Below, piece after piece: positions 32,892 through 37,779 of a stretch of DNA of 37,779 nt (position 1 is its first letter; every line of letters begins with the position of its first letter). The notes beneath the pieces were generated by a model. It saw nothing but the letters and a program-made list of their open reading frames with translations. It was not told where the DNA came from and did not search any database. Made by a program: the position numbers and the translations under genes. The stretch is from assembly GCA_026414725.1 (NCBI GenBank), contig JAOAIL010000004.1, forward strand, positions 43,857-81,635, given 5' to 3'. This stretch comes from a bacterium (lineage in GTDB: Bacteria; Ratteibacteria; UBA8468; B48-G9; JAFGKM01).

Positions 32892-33461
32892 TCATTTAGG
32901 AAATTCAAACTTTATATCCACATCTTTTTTCTCTTCAGGACTTGCCTCAAATAGTGGCCTATCTGTATAGTTAAGCATCCTGGCTACAATCATATCAGGT
33001 ATCTGATGGATTCTTATGTTATAGATATTAACACTATCATTATAGAGTTCCCGTCTGTCTGCTATCATGTTTTCTATCTCACTTATTCTGGTCTGCAATT
33101 GTATAAAGTTGTTGTTTGACTTCAGTTCAGGATAACTTTCAGCAACAGCAAATATGGTTTTGAGTGCACCTGTAATTGCAGTATCTATCTTCCCTTTTTC
33201 TTCCACTGTACCTGCTTTTAGATAATCTGTTCTTAATCCCACTATCTTTTCTAATGTCTCCCTCTCATACTTCATATACCCCTCACACACCTTTACCAGT
33301 TTAGTTATCTCATCATGTCTTTGCTTCAGAAGGACATCTATGTTAGACCAGTTCTTGTCTATATCCCTGCGGAGTTTTATCAATCCATTATAGATACTAA
33401 CAAAATACAACACAAGCCCTATCACAACAAATGCCATAAATCCAATTATCATTATTCCCAT
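32892..33461 (-). CDS. lemA: LemA-family membrane protein
   Basis: The 189-residue protein has one N-terminal transmembrane helix (IIGFMAFVVIGLVLYFV) and the conserved LemA helical core: YNGLIKLRRDIDKNWSNIDVLLKQRHDEITKLV, ALKTIFAVAESYPELKSNNNF, RISEIENMIADRRELYNDSVNIYN. Most of the chain would lie on the side with the helical bundle, membrane-anchored. The family is widespread but has no agreed function. A link to envelope stress or antigen presentation has been described in individual species. AGAGGAGGAAGAA before the ATG is a strong ribosome site. It lies downstream of the GIDE-domain gene, a pairing seen for other LemA proteins. Confidence 0.93.
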   Translation of the reverse strand: MGIMIIGFMAFVVIGLVLYFVSIYNGLIKLRRDIDKNWSNIDVLLKQRHDEITKLVKVCEGYMKYERETLEKIVGLRTDYLKAGTVEEKGKIDTAITGALKTIFAVAESYPELKSNNNFIQLQTRISEIENMIADRRELYNDSVNIYNIRIHQIPDMIVARMLNYTDRPLFEASPEEKKDVDIKFEFPK

Positions 33462-33495
33462 TTCTTCCTCCTCTTTAAATATCCTATCCTTTTTA

Positions 33496-33534
33496 CCTCT
33501 CCCTTAAGGGGAGAGGGTGGATGGTGAGGGTGTA
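33496..33534. repeat. Palindromic G/A-rich intergenic element, copy 2
   Basis: Between the GIDE gene and lemA, CCTCTCCC (33496-33503) pairs with GGGAGAGG (33509-33516) across a five-base loop. GTGGATGGTGAGGGT follows. This matches the widespread class of dispersed repeats with CCCTCTCC...GGAGAGGG plus CCCTCACC words found in many bacterial genomes. The relative at 27381-27472 shares CCTTAAG, the purine-rich arm and GGGTGAG. Confidence 0.55.
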
Positions 33535-33542
33535 CGGTTCAC

Positions 33543-34418
33543 TCATTTTATAAAAAACTTAAAGATATAAGAAAGTGCAATTCTCAAACATACCAGTGAA
33601 AGTACAGTTCCTCCAAAGATACTGAAAAATACAATGTATTTATAACCCTCAACGAGTTCTTTCTCGCTCTTGTTTGATATAAGAAAGTGCTTATCCAGTT
33701 CTCCCTTTCCTATAACTATATTTTGAAGATGGTCTGGTATATTATGACTGCTTTTCTTCAGATTATCTTCCACCCCTTCAAAGTCATTTCTTACCTGCTC
33801 CTTTATCCTCTCCCGTGCCTTCCTCCATTCTTCCTCATCTATCCACATATCCTTGTTTGTGTCTAATTTTATCTTTTCATCAGGGTTTTCTATAATCTTT
33901 CTTATCCTCGTTTCAACCTCTTCCTGAATTTTTTCCTCTATACCTTCAAGTCGTTTTGCTGTGCCTAATACATAAATGGGTTCCTTTTCCATTATATTCC
34001 ATTCCCTGTATATCCTTCCTCCTTCCATATTTGAATATCTTAAAGGAAGGTCTGTTTCTGCATCAGAAGGGTCTATCATCACAGTCCCTGTATCATCCTG
34101 AACAAAAAAAGGTATATCTGTCTTTACCTCAAGTTCCTTAACCCAGTATGTTGACTTCTCTGTCCTTACAAGTCGTTCCACGAGGATATGGTAAAAGACA
34201 CAGGGCATTTTTGTATAAGGACCTGTAAGTAAGACATCAGGAAGTGCAATACCATTAACTTCAACAAGCCCCATCGCTATGGAACGAATTTTTGAGGTGG
34301 GAATATTCTGGATGAGCCGTTTTGCCCATAACTTCCTAAAACCGGTAAAGAAAAAGTAAATACCCGCCACCAGCCCTACAACTGCCCATCCGAAAAGCCG
34401 TACCTCTGTCTTCATCAA
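33543..34418 (-). CDS. GIDE-domain (MUL1-like) membrane protein with EF-hand-like loop
   Basis: The 291-residue protein has a transmembrane helix near each end (~9-27 and ~257-285). Between them, SIAMGLVEVNGIAL, LTGPYTKMPCVFYHILVERL and FFVQDDTGTVMIDPSDAETDLPL match the GIDE/BAM domain of the mitochondrial E3 ligase MUL1, which also occurs in bacteria without a RING finger. No RING cysteines are present here. Residues 186-197 (DTNKDMWIDEEE) have all Ca2+-ligating positions of an EF-hand loop (D1, N3, D5, D9, E12, Ile at 8), with Met in place of Gly6. A charged helix follows. It starts three bases after purH without a Shine-Dalgarno. It is linked to lemA downstream. The function of bacterial GIDE proteins is unknown. 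Confidence 0.75.
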   Translation of the reverse strand: MMKTEVRLFGWAVVGLVAGIYFFFTGFRKLWAKRLIQNIPTSKIRSIAMGLVEVNGIALPDVLLTGPYTKMPCVFYHILVERLVRTEKSTYWVKELEVKTDIPFFVQDDTGTVMIDPSDAETDLPLRYSNMEGGRIYREWNIMEKEPIYVLGTAKRLEGIEEKIQEEVETRIRKIIENPDEKIKLDTNKDMWIDEEEWRKARERIKEQVRNDFEGVEDNLKKSSHNIPDHLQNIVIGKGELDKHFLISNKSEKELVEGYKYIVFFSIFGGTVLSLVCLRIALSYIFKFFIK

Positions 34419-34421
34419 TTG

Positions 34422-35957
34422 TCAGTGCCTGAAGTGTCTCATACCTGTAAATACCATAGCAATTCCATATTTATTACAGGTATCTATCACCTCTTTATCT
34501 TTCAATGCACCGCCTGGCTGTATGATAGCACTTATACCTGCTTCTCTTAAAACATCTATACTGTCAGAGAAAGGGAAGAATGCATCTGACGCAACTACCA
34601 GTGGTTTTATCTCTTTCTTAAAGTTGTCCTTCATCTTCATCACGGCAACTCTGGCAGAGTCATACCTTGACATCTGTCCTGCACCTATACCCACTGTCTG
34701 TCCTTCTGTAGCAATTACTATTGTATTGGACTTAACAAACTTACATACAGTCCATCCAAATTTTAAAGCAGACATCTCTTTATCATCAGGTGCTCTCTCT
34801 GTCACAACCTCAAGTTTCTCATATTCCTTATCATCCGGTGTCTGAACAAGAAATCCGTCATTGAGGGTTTTAAAGTCATATTTTAATGTTATATCTGCTG
34901 GACTTTTTATTATTCGTAAGTTCTCTTTTTTCTTAAATATAGCAAGTGCATCTTCATCATAGTCAGGCGCAATAATAACCTCATAGAATTTTTCAGTTAT
35001 CTTTTCTGCAACCTCCTTTTCCACTTTTCTATTAAAACCGATAATCCCGCCAAAGGCACTCAAAGGGTCTGTCTCAAGCGCCTTTTCGTAAGAGACCAGT
35101 ATATCCTTACCAGTAGCCACACCGCAGGGATTGTTATGCTTTACAATCACACAGGCAGGGACAGAAAACTGATTTACGAGAATATATGCTGACTCCATAT
35201 CAAGAAGGTTGTTAAAAGAAAGTTCCTTACCCTGAAACTGCTGGCGTGGAAATTCTTTATCAGAAAACCTGTACCAGCTGGCTAATTGATGCGGGTTCTC
35301 TCCATATCTTAAGTTCTGTGCCTTTATAAGCCGTATGTCCATCTCATCTGGAAGAATTTTTTCCCCTTCTACTTTCTTTGAGAAATATGAAGAGATTGCA
35401 AAGTCATAGGCAGATGTATGTCTGAATACCTCTCTGGCACACCTGAAAGAAAACTCTTCACTCACACAGCCATTGTTTTTCTTCATCTCCTCCATAAACT
35501 CCTTATACATCTCCGGTTTAACGAGGACACAGACATATTTATAATTTTTTGAAGCAGCACGGATCATTGTGGGTCCACCTATATCTATGTTTTCAATAAT
35601 CTCCTCATGGGATGCGCCTTTTTTCAGTGTCGCCTCAAAGGGGTAGAGATTACATACAATAAGGTCTATGGGGACGAGATTGTTTTCCTTCATCTGCCTC
35701 TGATGTTCTTTGTTGTCTCTTATAGCAAGCAGTCCACCATATATTTTAGGATGTAGTGTTTTTACCCTTCCATCAAGGATTTCAGGGAAACCTGTAAAGT
35801 CAGAGACATCCATAACTTTAATCCCGTTTTCCCTTAATGTCTTTGCTGTCCCGCCTGTGGATAGAATTTCCACTCCTTTTTCACTTAAAAACCCTGCAAG
35901 TTCCACAATACCACTCTTATCAGAAACACTCATTATTGCCCGCCTTATCTGTATCAT
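34422..35957 (-). CDS. purH: Bifunctional AICAR formyltransferase/IMP cyclohydrolase
   Basis: The 511-residue enzyme catalyses the last two steps of de novo purine synthesis. The N-terminal IMP cyclohydrolase domain (IRRAIMSVSDKSGIVELAGFL, STGGTAKTLRENGI, VKTLHPKIYGGLL) is followed by the formyltransferase domain. Its active-site Lys-His pair lies in VKHNNPCGVATG, with further motifs FGGIIGFNR and KFVKSNTIVIA, and it ends DAFFPFSDSIDVLREAGISAIIQPGG. Length is normal. GGGAGGGAAGAAA before the ATG is a good ribosome site. No other pur gene is nearby. The purine gene sits between a methyltransferase pair and the GIDE/LemA group, probably by operon drift. No purine-riboswitch-like sequence is visible in the 26-base gap upstream. 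Confidence 0.97.
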   Translation of the reverse strand: MIQIRRAIMSVSDKSGIVELAGFLSEKGVEILSTGGTAKTLRENGIKVMDVSDFTGFPEILDGRVKTLHPKIYGGLLAIRDNKEHQRQMKENNLVPIDLIVCNLYPFEATLKKGASHEEIIENIDIGGPTMIRAASKNYKYVCVLVKPEMYKEFMEEMKKNNGCVSEEFSFRCAREVFRHTSAYDFAISSYFSKKVEGEKILPDEMDIRLIKAQNLRYGENPHQLASWYRFSDKEFPRQQFQGKELSFNNLLDMESAYILVNQFSVPACVIVKHNNPCGVATGKDILVSYEKALETDPLSAFGGIIGFNRKVEKEVAEKITEKFYEVIIAPDYDEDALAIFKKKENLRIIKSPADITLKYDFKTLNDGFLVQTPDDKEYEKLEVVTERAPDDKEMSALKFGWTVCKFVKSNTIVIATEGQTVGIGAGQMSRYDSARVAVMKMKDNFKKEIKPLVVASDAFFPFSDSIDVLREAGISAIIQPGGALKDKEVIDTCNKYGIAMVFTGMRHFRH

Positions 35958-35983
35958 TTTCTTCCCTCCCTTCTGGTTTAGTC

Positions 35984-36541
35984 TTACCTTAACCTTTTCA
36001 AAACTGCCTTCTGGATAACTGAAAACCTATCCTTTGTTCCAAAATCTTTATAAAGATTTTCGGTTAAAGACCCTTCTGGATAGTTCGTTTTCTCCTGTAT
36101 AGCCATCAATTCTGTAACAACCAGAAGAAATTCTACAGTAAATTCTCCGACCCTATCTAAATCTTTAAATAATTCAACATGGTCTGGTTTAAAAAATTGC
36201 AGAGTGGGTGGGAATTTATCTACAGGCTTTACTGAGTTTAACATTGTTATAATATGTTCCTTCAGTTTTAAAGTAAGATGTGGATTATACGCATACTTAA
36301 CATACATCTCCACAATTAAATGTATATGTGCAGGTGTACGTCTTCGTTTATTAGGTTCTTTAAATCGTACAATGAAATCGTGAGGAGATTCGGGCTTCTT
36401 CCCGGGATAAACTTCAATTTGGATATTAGTTGTGGTTGTATATATAATATCGTCCTCTTGAAAACGATGTACCTTCCACATTTTATAAGCAACTCTTATA
36501 TAGTAATAGATTGTTCTCCAGAAACTGAAAAATCTGCTCAT
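35984..36541 (-). CDS. Unrecognised protein paired with the DNA methyltransferase
   Basis: I do not recognise this 185-residue protein. It starts with an aromatic/basic stretch (SRFFSFWRTIYYYIRVAYKMW), followed by beta-like segments (NIQIEVYPGKK, HDFIVRFKEP) and a basic patch KRRRTPAHIHLIVEMYVKYA. A helical C-terminal half follows (TLKLKEHIITMLNSV, VEFLLVVTELMAIQEKTNYP). There is no signal peptide and no cysteine-based or clear PD-(D/E)XK, HNH or GIY-YIG nuclease motif. It overlaps the methyltransferase stop by four bases (ATGA) and has its own site GAGGTGA. The coupling suggests a restriction, specificity or control partner of the methyltransferase, but that is inference from position only. 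Confidence 0.7.
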   Translation of the reverse strand: MSRFFSFWRTIYYYIRVAYKMWKVHRFQEDDIIYTTTTNIQIEVYPGKKPESPHDFIVRFKEPNKRRRTPAHIHLIVEMYVKYAYNPHLTLKLKEHIITMLNSVKPVDKFPPTLQFFKPDHVELFKDLDRVGEFTVEFLLVVTELMAIQEKTNYPEGSLTENLYKDFGTKDRFSVIQKAVLKRLR

Positions 36542-37779
36542 TTTTTCACCTCATAAACAAGCAGGTAGTGATGAGCTATTTTTAGATATTCTTTAAAATC
36601 CTGGGTTTTGAAATTTACTCCTTCTTCTGCTACAACAACTACTTCTTTAAGATATAAATTCTTATTATTTGACAAAATATCTATAATTTTTTTCCCAAGT
36701 GGCTCTATATATCCACCAATCCTTACATCTCTTGTCTGAACTACCAGAAATCCCTGATTCTTTAAAAAAACCATTTTCTTTTCCACAATCTCCTTTATCC
36801 TCTGAAGATATCCTTCAAATGCTGAAAGAAAAGGAGTAATATTTTCTAAAAAATGAGATTTTATGAAAAGCAGATCTTTCTCTTTTTGTCTATTATGCCC
36901 TCTAACCTGATTGACATTCCTACCGGAAACAAGGGTTATTATAGAATAATTATTACCTCGTGAATATCTCTTAACAACATTTTTATTCAATTTCTCTTCA
37001 AATTTTTTTTCAGGAAATAACCAGACGGTGGTACTTTCAAGTCCATCTGATTTTCTTTTTATCCGGACATTTGTTGGTATATAGGAAATAGTATTGTATT
37101 TTATCTCCTGTTCTTTTATTCCTTTTATACTTATAGACATGGGCTTTTCAAAAACAAGCAAATACTCATGTGCCAGAAGTAAAAAGTTGTATTTTATACT
37201 ATTTTTATACCAGAAACCTGTTGTCTTACAGTTATGTTGCCTCTTGATAATAAGTTCTCTCAACTTAAACCCTGCATTTAGATAAACGTCTATAAGTTTG
37301 AACCCTAGTGGAATAACATGTTTTCTCTTACGGAGGTCTCCAATTAAAATAGCACACTGCCGTCCTCTTTTTAGCACCCTGAAACTCTCTTTTGCAACTT
37401 TTGACATTTCTATCAAAAAGTCATCTACTTCTAAAAATGAAAGGTCTCCTTCTGTTGAATTCGTATAATGGATCACATTAGCATAGGGTGGATGAGCGCA
37501 GATTAAATCTACAGAATTATTGTTCAAAAAGGACAGATTTCTTGCATCTCCTACAAACAATTCTGGTTCATAACTTTCAACCTGTTCTTTTTCTCTCCAT
37601 AGAGATAGTTCTTGTTTTTCTATACTAAAAGATACATTTCTTTTTGCCAGTTCAATCGCCTCTTTATTTATGTCTATACCAATGCACCTTCTTCCTGAAA
37701 TCTTACACTCAATAGCAGTTGTTCCTGCACCACAGAAATAATCTAATACCAGTTCACCTGGCTTTGAATATTTCAAGAT
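36538..37779 (-). CDS. DNA methyltransferase (N4/N6 amino-type), 5' end beyond the right edge
   Basis: The reading frame is open to the window edge, and the sequence begins inside a conserved block, so the N-terminus is outside. Counting from the TTG at 37776, motif I is VLDYFCGAGTTAIE (residues 10-23), an acidic ribose-binding segment IGIDINKEA follows, and motif IV is ICAHPPYANVIHYT. The first residue of the PPY motif is His, where Asp, Asn or Ser is usual. The segment GRQCAILIGDLR...HVIPLGFKLID...LLLAHEYLLVFEKP follows. A similar segment (FLVVQTRDVR...YIEPLGKKIID...LKIAHHYLLVYE) recurs at the C-terminus, an internal duplication without a second motif I. It probably methylates adenine-N6 or cytosine-N4. 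The target sequence is unknown. It is translationally coupled to the next gene. Confidence 0.85.
   Translation of the reverse strand: MLKYSKPGELVLDYFCGAGTTAIECKISGRRCIGIDINKEAIELAKRNVSFSIEKQELSLWREKEQVESYEPELFVGDARNLSFLNNNSVDLICAHPPYANVIHYTNSTEGDLSFLEVDDFLIEMSKVAKESFRVLKRGRQCAILIGDLRKRKHVIPLGFKLIDVYLNAGFKLRELIIKRQHNCKTTGFWYKNSIKYNFLLLAHEYLLVFEKPMSISIKGIKEQEIKYNTISYIPTNVRIKRKSDGLESTTVWLFPEKKFEEKLNKNVVKRYSRGNNYSIITLVSGRNVNQVRGHNRQKEKDLLFIKSHFLENITPFLSAFEGYLQRIKEIVEKKMVFLKNQGFLVVQTRDVRIGGYIEPLGKKIIDILSNNKNLYLKEVVVVAEEGVNFKTQDFKEYLKIAHHYLLVYEVKK

Overview
The window is an A+T-rich, gene-dense bacterial segment of about 34 protein genes. I found no rRNA, tRNA, CRISPR array or insertion sequence. 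The organism looks Gram-negative: it has a FadL-type outer-membrane protein and a complete mreBCD/PBP2/RodA elongation set. Several traits point towards the PVC/Omnitrophota neighbourhood or a similar anaerobic candidate phylum: a prepilin-like protein with the FTIIELLVV leader and a C-terminal FVDGH motif, a ceramidase-like hydrolase, a V/A-type ATPase with an apparent Na+ site, an EtfA carrying two ferredoxin clusters, and four iron-sulfur-dependent enzymes (three radical SAM proteins and a family 4 uracil-DNA glycosylase). The taxonomic placement is inference.

Layout. Positions 1-625 (minus) hold the 5' part of an outer-membrane transporter of the FadL family. From 698 to 16466 (plus) runs a long, tightly packed array: a radical SAM protein, a ketosynthase, a membrane histidine kinase, a second kinase-like protein fused to a receiver and apparently unable to bind ATP, a receiver-HD-GYP response regulator and a small EF-Tu-domain-2-like protein. 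It continues with mreB, mreC, mreD, PBP2, rodA and a TIGR03960-type B12-binding radical SAM protein. On the minus strand follow lysC (16456-17658), with a clear promoter and leader and a likely internal start for a beta subunit, then a prepilin-like gene and a ceramidase-like gene. On the plus strand lie a GH51 arabinofuranosidase and a rhomboid protease with a TPR tail. From 27294 down to 22767 (minus) one apparent operon reads etfB-etfA-ntpK-ntpE-udg-ntpC. A COG0731-type radical SAM gene follows on the plus strand (27536-28480). The rest (28473 to the right edge, minus) holds, in transcription order, a DNA methyltransferase that continues past the window, an unrecognised 185-residue partner, purH, a GIDE-domain membrane protein with an EF-hand loop, LemA, a secreted beta-propeller-like protein, a Gfo/Idh/MocA oxidoreductase and an HI0933-type flavoprotein.

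How the genes may work together. The strongest candidate for an unusual system is 3558-9669. Here an intact sensor kinase, a kinase-like protein that keeps its phospho-accepting histidine but has lost the ATP-binding boxes, and a c-di-GMP phosphodiesterase-type regulator lie directly before the rod-shape genes. The V-ATPase genes are only the K-E-C part of the usual ntp order. They are joined to an electron-transfer flavoprotein and interrupted by a uracil-DNA glycosylase, which suggests the remaining subunits are encoded elsewhere. The GIDE/LemA pair and the methyltransferase with a duplicated C-terminal half are further accessory points of interest.
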